Below, piece by piece: positions 1 through 8,406 of a stretch of DNA of 32,457 bases. A model generated the notes under the pieces. The model ran no database searches. It was given only the letters and a program-made list of their open reading frames with translations, and was not told the origin of the DNA. A program made the translations under genes and the position numbers. Source of the stretch: Planctomycetota bacterium. GTDB lineage: Bacteria > Planctomycetota > Planctomycetia > Pirellulales > Pirellulaceae. The stretch is from positions 1 through 32,457 of the forward strand of contig JAJDEH010000145.1 of the NCBI GenBank assembly GCA_029259935.1. Direction: 5' to 3'. Within the stretch, counting starts at the first letter, position 1. Each line of letters opens with the position of its first letter.

Positions 1-2
1 TC

Positions 3-80
3 ATCGAGTTGAACGTGCCAAGCTACCGTGTAGAGACAGCCAAGAAAGCGACGTCCCAAGCAACCAAGGGTACGAAATAA
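3..80 (+). CDS. 3' end of an unidentified gene (partial)
   Basis: An open frame enters from the left edge and runs 25 codons to a TAA stop at 78-80. The tail is rich in Lys, Thr and Ala (it ends KKATSQATKGTK), like the disordered C-terminus of many proteins. Too little remains to assign a family. It sits 20 bp before a transposase remnant on the same strand, so it could belong to another mobile element, but nothing visible proves that. It may also be chance coding. Confidence 0.25.
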   Translation: MELNVPSYRVETAKKATSQATKGTK

Positions 81-102
81 AATTCCTCACAGGGAATTCT
101 AA

Positions 103-528
103 TTGTCGCTAAAGCGGAGAACTAATTGTCGCCGAACAAACCGGATCGTGGCTTGCGATGCTTCCTCGGTGACGTACCGCTTCACGCCGTCCGGGAGCAA
201 GCAGTCCCGGACGCGCACCGTGACCGGCACGGAGTTCATCCGTGGCTTTGCGCAACACACGCTGCCGCGCGGCTTTCAGAAGATTCGGCACTACGGTTGG
301 ATGAGCCCCAACAGTCGCATCCGCCTGGACGAAGTGAAGTGGTTGGTGTGGCTCTTTCTGGGCTGGACGTATTGGCTGGCTAGTGGTCACGCACCGCGGA
401 AGAAGCCCGAGCAGCGCGAGTCGGTGCGCTGCGCAGCATGCGGCGCGGCGATGCGGATCACGAGCGTCGTGAACTGGAACTGTCGCCTGTTGGTCGAGCA
501 CAGTTTGAACTACCTCGACAGCGGCTAG
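103..528 (+). pseudogene. IS91-family (Y2) transposase, C-terminal remnant
   Basis: The frame encodes about 130 residues matching the end of IS91/IS801-type rolling-circle transposases: VTYRFTPSGSKQSRTRTVTG, then a GF-HTLP-GFQK-RHYGW block, then LVWLFLGWTYWLASG, then a zinc-finger-like C-x2-C-G pair (RCAACGAAM) and a terminal YLDSG. Full enzymes are about 400 residues with a zinc finger and two catalytic tyrosines upstream; all of that is missing here. The first codons (TTG at 103) do not resemble the family, so the break lies near 120-150. I infer a truncated, non-functional insertion sequence. The family match is confident; the exact left boundary is not. Confidence 0.8.
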
Positions 529-850
529 CGATGAACCATCTCCCAACCAGCAGGATCGACAAATTCAAAACGCTGACGGGAGAGCGTCCGGTGAAAGTAC
601 GCGCGCACAACAAAAACCGGAACGCCATCACGCCAGATCCGCGGAAATCACCGAACCCCGCGGCCCTAGAACACCCCGGCCGCCCCAACATTCAGCCGCA
701 CCCGCATCTCCAACGAGTTGAACAGGCTGACCCAAACGCACCCACGGCAAAGCGTTTCCCATAGCAACGGGCCTCACCGTGCCAACCGGGCTTCTTGAAC
801 AGAGGACTTGAGCTTCGGCTCGAAGACTCGCGAAGTCAAATCCTTAATGG
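529..850. other. Gene-free stretch downstream of IS91 remnant
   Basis: About 320 bp with no convincing gene. It includes a short open frame rich in Pro, Asn and Arg that starts at 531 and looks non-coding, and a weak GAGC-TTCG-GCTC hairpin near 810-823. This may be residual right-end sequence of the IS91-type element, but I cannot define its terminus. Confidence 0.4.
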
Positions 851-1471
851 TTAGCCGTCTTCTTTGTCGGCCAACGAGAAGTACAACATGTATCGCCAAT
901 GAGCCCATTGTTTGTAGGAGACTACCACGGGGACAGTTACTCCTTCAGTGAGAGCATCCCAGTCTGCCGGGCCAGTGGCACAGTGTAAAGGTAGTTGATT
1001 CTTCGTGACAGTTTCGGGTGTCGCGATTACGCCTTCAAGAAATGGTTTCGCTTCCTGACGACATATGCAACCCCATTCCAGTTTACGTTCGATTCGGACA
1101 TTCAATGACTGCCCGACCTTGGCTTGTATTTGAGCTTTGATCCAGTCTTGGCGTTTCTCGTCCCGTACTGATCGTTCTTCGGCGGAGAATTCGCTGAAGT
1201 AGCAGCGATCATCTATCTCACGAACCAAGTAAACGTTGACAGGCCTTCCAATCCCGTCCCGTTGGTCAGTTGAGCGATCCCAATCCGCCGTGGCCGATGA
1301 CATTTCCGGAACGCGGAGTTGTCCGGACCGGCCGTCGGAAAGTCTAACGTAGAATCCGAGATCGAACCTCGCGGTGATAACGGCACGCATTGGCTTTTCG
1401 CTCAACAGATGCTGCCCTGCGTTCTGTATGAAGTATTCACGGCTAACGAATTGCAATCTATCCGTCCGCAT
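851..1471 (-). CDS. Small protein with two S1-like (OB-fold) domains
   Basis: The 206-residue product has no signal peptide. Residues about 26-96 look like an S1 RNA-binding domain: the strand MRAVITARFDLGFYVRL is followed by DGRSGQLRVPEM, matching the S1 pattern of G-x-V...DFGAFV...DG-x-EGLLH-SE. A second, more divergent copy spans about 119-204. This suggests a cytosolic nucleic-acid-binding protein; no enzymatic domain is present. The annotated ATG (1469-1471) lies in the loop of a perfect inverted repeat, with GCAGG directly abutting it, too close for a standard ribosome binding site. Met28 (codon at 1388-1390), exactly where the S1 fold begins, is a credible alternative start. The function is unknown. 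Confidence 0.55.
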   Translation of the reverse strand: MRTDRLQFVSREYFIQNAGQHLLSEKPMRAVITARFDLGFYVRLSDGRSGQLRVPEMSSATADWDRSTDQRDGIGRPVNVYLVREIDDRCYFSEFSAEERSVRDEKRQDWIKAQIQAKVGQSLNVRIERKLEWGCICRQEAKPFLEGVIATPETVTKNQLPLHCATGPADWDALTEGVTVPVVVSYKQWAHWRYMLYFSLADKEDG

Positions 1472-1500
1472 CCTGCCGCCGGATAGATTGCAATTCGTTA
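1444..1500. repeat. Perfect 21-bp inverted repeat enclosing a start codon
   Basis: The left arm at 1444-1464 (TAACGAATTGCAATCTATCC plus G) is perfectly complementary to the right arm at 1480-1500, with a 15-nt loop at 1465-1479. Complementarity ends abruptly at both outer edges. In the leftward transcript of the S1-like gene the ATG (1471-1469) would sit in the hairpin loop and codons 3-9 in one arm. Confidence 0.9.
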
Positions 1501-2132
1501 TTCTGCATGATCTTGAATGAGTGCCAATTTTTCGCGGCGTTCTTGAGTATCGTCGCGGTTACATTGCTGAACGGTTCGTTGAGTTCCTTTCCGTGATTGA
1601 TTGTTCCTTCGGCCGTGTCATTCCGTGTTCGATATTCGATATTCCGATCGCGTTTTCGACCCCCTCTAACTCCCCCTTGGCAAGGGGGAGAACAAATCTC
1701 CAACCTCCCTTGACAAGGGGGAGAACAAATTCTCGTTTGCAATGAGTTTTTCACTTTTGCGGGGCTAGGTATCCGCTCGCCGCCGCGGATTTGCGGCCAT
1801 GGGGACGCGTGGCCGGGCGCTGCGAGGCCGCTAAAAGAAAAACTATTCAGTTCGGCGGAATGTTGTAAAATGAAGGTAGGCAGATGGGGCGGCCATCCAG
1901 CGCGGCCACGGGCAATGGTCGGGATGCGCGGCACGGACCTATCGCATCGTCAATCGGCGGTGAGTATCGCCGGGATGTATAGGTGCGCGCGTAGCCTTCT
2001 GAGATCGTTGCAGCTTTGCAACTGTTATGGCGACGATGTGGTCTCGACCGGCTGTTGCCGGGTTGCGGCTAAGATGTTGCGGAAGCATTGCTTAGGGCAG
2101 TGAGTCTGGAGTGAATCGAAGGGAGTTTATTG
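1501..2132. other. Gene-free stretch with decayed and repetitive DNA
   Basis: About 630 bp without a convincing gene. Open frames on both strands translate to low-complexity or repeat-derived sequence (for example SPPCQGGVRGG and GRAGWPPHLP). Such phrases arise from palindromic intergenic repeats rather than genes. No RNA gene was recognised. Confidence 0.5.
1670..1723. repeat. Two tandem G/C-run palindromes
   Basis: CTCCCCCTTG-G-CAAGGGGGAG at 1670-1690 is a 10-bp-arm palindrome with a 1-nt centre. A slightly degenerate second copy lies at 1704-1723. Each is followed by AACAAAT, giving a tandem unit of about 33 bp. This is typical of dispersed intergenic palindromes; either could act as a terminator stem. 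Confidence 0.8.
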
Positions 2133-2351
2133 ATGCGACGTATGTTACAAGCTCGTGAGTGCCCCGCTTTGCGGAGACGAGTGTGCAGCGCGGAACTTTG
2201 GTTGGGATCGGTTTTGATACCCGCTGTTGTAAACGTTGCTTTGATTCGATGGTTGGCAAAACCTCTGTGTTATTCCGAATGGCTAAGCGCCATCCCCTGG
2301 GGTGACTTTGCGGGCCAACGTCCTACGTTTGAAGATTGGTCACCGGTTTGA
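2133..2351 (+). CDS. Hypothetical small protein (doubtful)
   Basis: A 72-codon frame starts at ATG 2133 with a good Shine-Dalgarno-like AAGGGAG about 8 nt upstream, and ends 15 bp before the ribbon-helix-helix gene on the same strand. The product begins with an Arg/Cys-rich stretch followed by one hydrophobic segment (residues about 25-45). I recognise no family. The ribosome binding site and position are in its favour; composition is against it, resembling out-of-frame translation. It could be a leader for the downstream pair. Confidence 0.25.
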   Translation: MRRMLQARECPALRRRVCSAELWLGSVLIPAVVNVALIRWLAKPLCYSEWLSAIPWGDFAGQRPTFEDWSPV

Positions 2352-2366
2352 CGATGACGATTACAG

Positions 2367-2648
2367 ATGGAAATTGGACCGCCGGCACTTGAGGATTTTT
2401 CGCCGATGTCACTTGAGCAGCATTCCGCCAAAGTTAGGGCCACGTTGTATCTGCCCTTGGAAGTTCTAGAGGAGGCTCGCGATGCGACGGTTCATTTGGC
2501 CGGCTTTCCGGCCCGCATGACGCTTACGAAATTAGTGGAGTCGGCGCTGCGGACAGAGCTGCAGCGTTTAAAGGATCAGTACAACGAGGGGATGGAGTTT
2601 CCTCGGCGTACCGAAGACTTAAAGGGCGGCCGTCCCATCGCCGCGTAG
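2367..2648 (+). CDS. Ribbon-helix-helix-type DNA-binding protein
   Basis: The 93-residue product contains KVRATLYLPLEVLEEARDA, a beta strand followed by a helix, then MTLTKLVESALRTELQRLKDQ, a second helix. This is the ribbon-helix-helix arrangement of CopG/ParB-like dimeric DNA binders. The C-terminal tail ends in LKGGRPIAA, a basic GRP motif shared by small centromere-binding (ParB-type) and CopG-type proteins. Met14 (codon at 2406) has TTGAGGA upstream and is an equally plausible start. The stop codon is 6 bp before the protease gene, so the two are probably co-transcribed, and this protein may autoregulate them. No ParA partner is visible, so a partition role is unsupported. Confidence 0.65.
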   Translation: MEIGPPALEDFSPMSLEQHSAKVRATLYLPLEVLEEARDATVHLAGFPARMTLTKLVESALRTELQRLKDQYNEGMEFPRRTEDLKGGRPIAA

Positions 2649-2654
2649 GCTTTC

Positions 2655-3764
2655 ATGCTCGTCATCTTTCTCGCAAAACCGATGCGGTCGTCGTTACCTG
2701 TCTTCGCGGCGATTGCCTTGCTCGTCGGCGGCTGTTGGGATGCGGATCGCCTGCGAGCGCAGGCCTTCTCAAGTTCCGCGCCTTCGATAACCGAAAACCG
2801 GACGAATCGCGGGCCGGCTTCCAACGCCCCGCATCCGGCCGTTTGTCGTGTTCAGGTTCCGCAGCATGATGGGGTCTCGTACGGCTCGGGCACTTTGGTC
2901 GCGGTGCAAGGAAAGTATGGGTTTGTCGTGACCAACTGGCATGTGGTCGAAGAACCGTCGGACGTCGTGACGGTGACTTTTCCCGACGGCTTTCAATCGG
3001 GGGCGCGGGTCCTGAAGTTGGACCAGGATTGGGACTTGGCGGCGCTGATCATTTGGCGACCGAACGCCCAACCGGTTCCGATTTCCACGCGGCCGCCGCA
3101 GCCGGGCGATTGGCTGATGATTGCCGGGTATGGACCTGGCCCCTATCGTGCCGCCGCCGGGAGGTGCACTCAATACGTCAGCCCCGGTGTCGACATGCCG
3201 TTCGAGATGGTGGAGCTATCGGCAAAAGCACGTCAGGGTGATTCAGGGGGGCCGATCTTTAACGATCGCGGCGAGTTGGCTGGAGTGCTGTTTGGTACGG
3301 GCCAAGGCCGCACGGCGGGCAGCTATGCGGGGCGAGTGGGAACGTTTTTGGCTTCGATCCAACCGGATCACTCAAGCAGCGATCGTTCGATGATTGCTTC
3401 GGCTGGGCCCGTTCCGTCCGCCTCGCCTGGGACCAACGTGCTGCTGGATAACCGTCGCGCGGTTGGCCAAGCCGACAGGATGCAAGCCGACAGAATCGCC
3501 ATTCCGGTCCCACCCGCGAACGTTGGTGAGCCATCGGACCGCTTGGCGAGCCTTCATTCCAATTCGTCTTCGGCTGCGCTGCCGGTCTCACAGACCCCAC
3601 AATTTCGTCCGGTTCCGCCTTCGCCCAATTTGCCAGCCGAGAATTCCGATCCCGCAAACTGGGTGGACTATTTAGGACGAACACCCTTCGACTGGATCAA
3701 AACCGTTCTGGCGGCCGTCGGCGTGTGTGCGGTCTTCGCGCGACTGATGAAGAGGGTGGGCTAG
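2655..3764 (+). CDS. Trypsin-like serine protease, putative lipoprotein
   Basis: This is a secreted chymotrypsin-fold (S1/DegP-like) protease of 369 residues. The triad is visible: His96 in VVTNWHVV, Asp127 in DQDWDLAAL, and Ser197 in ARQGDSGGP. The N-terminus has a hydrophobic signal ending ALLVGGC, so Cys27 may be lipidated. Met10 (MRSSLPVF) would give a cleaner signal peptide than the first Met. There is no PDZ domain. After the protease core (about 60-237) a Ser/Pro-rich linker leads to a C-terminal hydrophobic segment (WIKTVLAAVGVCAVFARL), suggesting a second membrane anchor. It follows the ribbon-helix-helix gene by 6 bp. Substrates are unknown. Confidence 0.85.
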   Translation: MLVIFLAKPMRSSLPVFAAIALLVGGCWDADRLRAQAFSSSAPSITENRTNRGPASNAPHPAVCRVQVPQHDGVSYGSGTLVAVQGKYGFVVTNWHVVEEPSDVVTVTFPDGFQSGARVLKLDQDWDLAALIIWRPNAQPVPISTRPPQPGDWLMIAGYGPGPYRAAAGRCTQYVSPGVDMPFEMVELSAKARQGDSGGPIFNDRGELAGVLFGTGQGRTAGSYAGRVGTFLASIQPDHSSSDRSMIASAGPVPSASPGTNVLLDNRRAVGQADRMQADRIAIPVPPANVGEPSDRLASLHSNSSSAALPVSQTPQFRPVPPSPNLPAENSDPANWVDYLGRTPFDWIKTVLAAVGVCAVFARLMKRVG

Positions 3765-3907
3765 ATTTTGCTCCGAGGAATTCGTCCAAAGCGCTGTCCG
3801 CCGGGCGTCTCGGTGGTTGAATTTGTTGGCCCGCCCAGACAGAATGACGTCTTCACCTTGGCTGGCATGCGGAAGTTCTACCCCATATTTTCGAGACGAA
3901 TAAATAC

Positions 3908-4411
3908 GTGCCCTATACTAGATGGATCGAAGCAGGCATTGCTTTTGTAGCCGCGTTGATCGTGGGTACGTTGGTTGAGTATGTCGTGCATCGCTTGATG
4001 CATGCTGGCAAGCTGCTCGGAAAAAAACACGCCATGCATCATCAAAGCGGCGTTGGCAAAGGGTGGTTTGGCGAATTCCAAGATTATTTTTTGCCGTCGT
4101 TGTTGATCTTGTGGGCGGGCTTTCCCTATTCGTGGACGGCGGGGATCAGTTTCGCGACCGGCGGCACGGTGTACGCTTGCTGGGCCGCCTACTCGCACCA
4201 AATTCAACACGAACGTCCCGAAATGGTATTTTGGATTTCGTGTCCCGTGCATTATCTACACCATAAGCACAAGATGTGGCATCACAACTTTGGCATCTCG
4301 GTCGACATCTGGGACCGCGTATTCGGAACTTATAAGAAGGTCGAATGGAAACCCGAAAAGCGACCGTTTGATTACCCCCTTAGCAACTTCTGGCGCATCC
4401 GTTGGTTCTAG
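3908..4411 (+). CDS. Fatty acid hydroxylase / sterol desaturase superfamily membrane protein
   Basis: The 167-residue integral membrane protein has the eight-histidine di-iron signature of this superfamily: HRLMH (28-32), HAMHH (41-45), SHQIQH (97-101), and HYLHHKHKMWHHNFG (115-129). The C-terminal DIWDRVFGTY is the usual family ending. Hydrophobic segments lie at about 7-26 and 60-95. Such enzymes hydroxylate or desaturate lipids using O2 and di-iron; the substrate cannot be told here. It starts with GTG. There is a gap of 143 bp from the protease gene and no obvious terminator, so co-transcription is possible. It is shorter than typical sterol desaturases (about 250-300 residues) but the motif set is complete. 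Confidence 0.85.
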   Translation: MPYTRWIEAGIAFVAALIVGTLVEYVVHRLMHAGKLLGKKHAMHHQSGVGKGWFGEFQDYFLPSLLILWAGFPYSWTAGISFATGGTVYACWAAYSHQIQHERPEMVFWISCPVHYLHHKHKMWHHNFGISVDIWDRVFGTYKKVEWKPEKRPFDYPLSNFWRIRWF

Positions 4412-4768
4412 CCTTCGTCTGCTATCACATCGGGGCCAGTGGGGTTTGAGGCTCTCCGTTTTTGAATGCACCGCATCCGCGTATCCGCGTCTAGTTTCAC
4501 CAACCGCCCCTACGGCGGCGTTTTGAAAACATCTCCCCAAACCTCCCAGTCTTCCTGACTGCCTTGCTCCACTAAATCCCCCCTGCGGTTCAGCGCCACC
4601 AATTGCATCTAGGATACAGGGAGCCTTTCCGGTCGGCCGCTGGAATCGACATTGACGGCGTTTGGCCGCGCCGCTTTACTGCGACTTCTCAATATGGCCA
4701 GCTTCTAGCCTTTTCGGCGTTTTTGCCTGTCCGCGAGCATCCCTGTACCGACTGCCGCGATTTTCAAT
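4412..4768. other. Gene-free stretch
   Basis: About 357 bp between the hydroxylase and the hydrolase lipoprotein gene. I see no conserved open frame, RNA gene or clear hairpin terminator. It presumably holds the promoter of the downstream gene, but no good sigma70-type pair was found. Confidence 0.4.
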
Positions 4769-6817
4769 ATGCGTGGACTCTTGTTGCCTAGGCGATCCAT
4801 CCTTGTCTTGCTTGCCCTGTGGCTGGGGGCGAGTCCGCTCGGTTGTATCTCCTTGGACAATGGGTTGCTGCGGCCCGTGGCCCGGGTTTTGGACTTCGGC
4901 TCTCGGGACGTGCTTGAAGTTCGGAAAAAACGACGTAGTGCTTGGTCCCGTAACCCATTCGGTTATCGGAAGTCCGCGATCGCTCAGCCCTCGCCGCGAA
5001 CTCAACAGCAATTGCGGTTGCTCGACCTGGAGGATGAGTGGGCCCAACAACCGCTGGCAGTGCTGCGACGCCTGGGGCAGTATGTCCAATCCGAACCGAC
5101 GCCGGAGATCGTCTACGCCGCCGCGGAACTGAGCTACCTGACGGCCCAACAGCCACCGTCCAATTCTCGCGAGTGTGCCGCCCTTGATCTGTACAGCACG
5201 GCCGTCGTCTATTCGTATATTTATCTGTTCGACCATCGGCTCGACCGGGTTCGCAACCCCTACGATTCCCAGTTTCATGGCGCTAGCGAATTATACAACA
5301 AGTCGCTGGAGAACTTGCTGAGGATCGCCAATCAACAAGGGCAGCTCAAACCTGGGCTGGTTTACAACCTGCAGGCTTGCGGCACCGAAATCAAAGTCGC
5401 GATTACACTGCGCGGGCCGTGGAACAACGACGATTTCGAAAGCTTTGAGTTCGTTTCGGACTATAACGTCGCCGGTTTGCGAAACAAGCATCAAACGTTC
5501 GGATTGGGCGTGCCGCTGATCGCCATTCGAAAGAAACATGAAGGTGCAACGCCCAGCGAAAAGTATTATCCTCCGGGTCTCTCGTTTCCGGTTACCGCCT
5601 TTCTGCGCGTCCTGCCCAGCAGTCGCGTGGCGGGAGCTGACTCGCCGCCCGCCGTGCATTGCACGCTGGAATTGGTCGACCCCATGGAGACCAAGGAGGT
5701 GGAGGTCGCTGGCCGACGCGCGCCCTTGGAGAGCGATCTCAGCACGCCATTGGCATACTATTTGAACGATCCCGTACTGCACACCAGCGCCTTGGCGACC
5801 TTCAACATGTTGAACGTTGACTTCGGCAAGCAGATGGGTGGCCTGCACATGCTGGAACCTTATCGACCCGACCGCATCCCGGTCGTCATGGTTCATGGCT
5901 TGTGGGCCAGTCCGGTCACTTGGATGGAAATGTTCAACGATCTGCGCGCCGATCCGCAACTGCGCGACCAGTATCAGTTTTGGTTCTATCTGTACCCGAC
6001 GGGACAGCCCTTTTGGCTCAGCGCCAAACAGATGCGAGAAGATCTGGCCCGAGCCCAACAGGAACTCGACCCACACAAGCAATCGGCGGGCATGGACCAC
6101 ATGGTGTTAGTAGGTCACAGCATGGGTGGCCTGGTATCCAAGATGCAGACCATCGAAAGCCGGAATGAGTTTTGGCAACTCCTCAGCGACCGCCCATTCG
6201 ACGAACTCAAGGCCGAGCCTGGCATTCGCGAACAACTGGGCAGCACTTTGTTCTTTCGGCCCAATCCGTCAGTGCGGCGGGTAATTACGATCGCCACTCC
6301 TCACCGGGGTAGCCGGATGGCCAACCGCGCAACGCGCTGGCTTGGTCGCACGTTGATAAAGATGCCCGAGATGCTAGCCATGAAACGCGAGCAAGTGTTG
6401 CGGGAAAACCCCGACTTCTTCCGCGACACCGATTTGTTGACCATTCATACTAGCATCGACTCGCTTTCGCCTAACTGCCAGATGCTGTCCGCGGTGGAGC
6501 GCGCTAAATCGCCGCCGTGGGTCACCTACCACAACATCGTTGGGCAAGTATCCAAGCCACGTTACTTGGGCAGGTTCGGAGAAGCCGTTCCCAGTGATAG
6601 CGACGGCGTCGTTTCCGTTGTCAATGCGCGACAAGAGAACGTCGCTTCCGAAATCCTCGTTGATTCGCAACACCAAAGCGTGCATCAGCATCCCCGCGCC
6701 ATCTTGGAAGTTCGCCGAATTCTGCTCAACCACCTGGCCGAGACGCAAGCCGAATGGTCGCAAGTGCGCCGTGCCGGGCACCAAGAGCAGTCCGCGGGGA
6801 ACCCTCGGCAAAACTGA
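4769..6817 (+). CDS. Large alpha/beta-hydrolase (lipase-like) lipoprotein
   Basis: The 682-residue protein has a signal peptide ending GASPLGC, with Cys26 a likely lipidation site. The N-terminal half (about 60-360) is a helical then beta-rich region with no family I recognise. The C-terminal half is an alpha/beta-hydrolase: oxyanion-hole motif VVMVHGLW (about 371-378), nucleophile elbow GHSMGG (Ser about 451), acid residue in SDSDGVVS (about 610), and catalytic His in HQSVHQHP (about 634-641). This resembles PGAP1-like/triacylglycerol lipases. It probably acts on lipid or ester substrates at the cell envelope. It stands alone on the plus strand between long intergenic regions. Fold and anchoring are confident; substrate is unknown. 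Confidence 0.85.
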   Translation: MRGLLLPRRSILVLLALWLGASPLGCISLDNGLLRPVARVLDFGSRDVLEVRKKRRSAWSRNPFGYRKSAIAQPSPRTQQQLRLLDLEDEWAQQPLAVLRRLGQYVQSEPTPEIVYAAAELSYLTAQQPPSNSRECAALDLYSTAVVYSYIYLFDHRLDRVRNPYDSQFHGASELYNKSLENLLRIANQQGQLKPGLVYNLQACGTEIKVAITLRGPWNNDDFESFEFVSDYNVAGLRNKHQTFGLGVPLIAIRKKHEGATPSEKYYPPGLSFPVTAFLRVLPSSRVAGADSPPAVHCTLELVDPMETKEVEVAGRRAPLESDLSTPLAYYLNDPVLHTSALATFNMLNVDFGKQMGGLHMLEPYRPDRIPVVMVHGLWASPVTWMEMFNDLRADPQLRDQYQFWFYLYPTGQPFWLSAKQMREDLARAQQELDPHKQSAGMDHMVLVGHSMGGLVSKMQTIESRNEFWQLLSDRPFDELKAEPGIREQLGSTLFFRPNPSVRRVITIATPHRGSRMANRATRWLGRTLIKMPEMLAMKREQVLRENPDFFRDTDLLTIHTSIDSLSPNCQMLSAVERAKSPPWVTYHNIVGQVSKPRYLGRFGEAVPSDSDGVVSVVNARQENVASEILVDSQHQSVHQHPRAILEVRRILLNHLAETQAEWSQVRRAGHQEQSAGNPRQN

Positions 6818-6949
6818 CCTGTTCCGACCAAAAACCCGGGCTTCATTCGCAAGTTCGCGGACCGTATCGCCTTGCTGCAAAGTGCCCGCCAAGTTAAACT
6901 AGTCTAAACAAAGAAAATCGCACCCCGTGTCATACCCGTGAGGTGGAGA

Positions 6950-7279
6950 ATGTTAGTAAGAGAAAAAGCGCGTTGGAAAGAATGGGCTGATGAATTGCGG
7001 CAAGACATGATGTCTCATTTGACGCCTCACGTGACGAAATCCGTCGAAGACATCGTTAAAGAGACCGCGACAGAGCAGAAATCCGCTTCCGCGTTGGAGA
7101 CGATGAAGTTCTGGAAATCCGCCCAGGCAGGGACGGCGACGAATGATACCCTGTCGAAAGCTGGTTTCGAAATTGAATTCGAATCCAATGCGGACGGCAA
7201 GGTGGATTCTGTCACCTTGCAGCTCAATGACACGTGGCGCGCAATCCTGCAGGGTGTCTTGGACCGCCGCGCCGACTGA
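6950..7279 (+). CDS. Hypothetical small protein
   Basis: The product starts MLVREKARWKEWADELRQ and is 109 residues. I chose ATG 6950 over an in-frame GTG at 6938 because GAGGTGGAG immediately precedes it as a ribosome binding site. The protein is soluble and charged: amphipathic helices (about 1-60), then a predicted beta-rich part (FEIEFESNADGKVDSVTLQL), which reads like a small alpha+beta domain. No family was recognised. It converges with the FemAB-like gene, 50 bp away. Confidence 0.65.
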   Translation: MLVREKARWKEWADELRQDMMSHLTPHVTKSVEDIVKETATEQKSASALETMKFWKSAQAGTATNDTLSKAGFEIEFESNADGKVDSVTLQLNDTWRAILQGVLDRRAD

Positions 7280-7312
7280 TCTTGCCAACGAGGCGACCTA
7301 TCACGTTCGCTG

Positions 7313-7326
7313 GCCGCATCTGCGGC
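7313..7326. terminator. Weak hairpin between convergent genes
   Basis: GCCGCA-TC-TGCGGC forms a tight GC-rich hairpin in the 50-bp gap between convergent genes. There is no T-tract on either side, so intrinsic termination is uncertain. Confidence 0.25.
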
Positions 7327-7329
7327 TGG

Positions 7330-8406
7330 TCATTCTGTCGATCGGTAGGCAGGAAAAAAATCCGACGCCAATAAGTGTTCGGTGGTCACTCCCAGTGCCG
7401 CCGCGCGGCTATCCGTCAGCTCGCGGTATCTGGTCCAGTCCAGAACGTAGCGCACCGTCCGAAAACGGTGCCGCTGTTTGGAAAAGCCCGACTTGAATCG
7501 AAACAGAGCATCGTCGTCCGCGCCACCGATTCCGCCGCCCAGATGTAGCACTCGATTGCCACGTTGCTTGGCCCACAGCCGCGCCTCGTGCAACAACAAA
7601 TGAAACGGAGACTGGTTGAGAAAATCCGTTTTCGTTCCTCCCAGGTGTGCCTGGACGATACCACGGCATTCAAACAGCATGATCGCGGCGACGACTTCTT
7701 CATTCTGCTCAACGATTGCCAAGTGTAGCTGATCGCCGAGATCCGCCAGCCGTTGAAAATAGCCCTCGTCAAAATAATAGGATCGACCCGCTTTGACGCG
7801 GTCCATTGTTTGTTGATAGACGGCCTGGAATTCACCTAGATACTCCGCGTAAGGAACGACGCGAAAGGTCAGGCCCAACCGTTTACATTTGTTGATCGTG
7901 CTGCGATGGCCTTTGCGTGTATGGTTCCACAGTTGCTCCTCGGACAACGACAGATCGACGGAAACGGTTTGCCCGTCACGAATCACGGCGCGAGAACCAA
8001 ACGCGTCGTCCTGCATGTCCGACAAGATCGGATGCAGACGTAAGAACGCACTGCAGGCTCCCCGCGATTCCAGGTGACCAATTAACTGCTGAACGGCCGT
8101 CGATTGAAACTCCGCATCTTGCTGGGCGGCGTCACTGACGAGCGGACCGGGATATCCCGCGGGCGACGTAACGTCAAGGCCGCCGTCTGACGCGTCCGCG
8201 CTAATCGACTCGCAGCCACGGACAAGATAGGGGACAAACAACCGCTGCTCGCCGTCCGCGGCCAGAAACGCCTCGGCCACCGCGCCAGCCCCCTCGGCTT
8301 CGATGTTCACATAGCGCGGTGTGTGATAGATGTCGTGCCGCAGATCTTCCAGGGTCTGCATCCATCGTGGGTCCGTGCCCTGCAACGCATGGATTTGTAG
8401 CGACAT
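7330..8406 (-). CDS. FemAB/GNAT-like acyl or aminoacyl transferase
   Basis: The 358-residue soluble protein resembles the FemAB/BioF2-like GNAT group (PF13480 type). The mid-region LSEEQLWNHTRKGHRSTINK and the later VLHLGGGIGG...DDALFRFKSGFS block, followed by RTVRYVLD, are characteristic of this group. Relatives include interpeptide-bridge aminoacyltransferases and exopolysaccharide-associated N-acyltransferases. Here there is no peptidoglycan or polysaccharide gene next door to decide. I take ATG at 8406 as the start; an upstream TTG at 8409 is in frame. It is transcribed leftward, 150 bp downstream of cobL, possibly as the distal gene of that transcript. Confidence 0.75.
   Translation of the reverse strand: MSLQIHALQGTDPRWMQTLEDLRHDIYHTPRYVNIEAEGAGAVAEAFLAADGEQRLFVPYLVRGCESISADASDGGLDVTSPAGYPGPLVSDAAQQDAEFQSTAVQQLIGHLESRGACSAFLRLHPILSDMQDDAFGSRAVIRDGQTVSVDLSLSEEQLWNHTRKGHRSTINKCKRLGLTFRVVPYAEYLGEFQAVYQQTMDRVKAGRSYYFDEGYFQRLADLGDQLHLAIVEQNEEVVAAIMLFECRGIVQAHLGGTKTDFLNQSPFHLLLHEARLWAKQRGNRVLHLGGGIGGADDDALFRFKSGFSKQRHRFRTVRYVLDWTRYRELTDSRAAALGVTTEHLLASDFFPAYRSTE

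Noticed and set aside
1670..1723. CRISPR-like repeats
   Set aside because: Only two short palindromic copies without unique spacers of regular length; no cas genes in the window.
1870..2103. A 77-codon open frame upstream of the RHH gene
   Set aside because: Composition follows a repeat-derived phrase (GRWGGHPARPRA) seen in inverted form on the other strand; no ribosome binding site or family.
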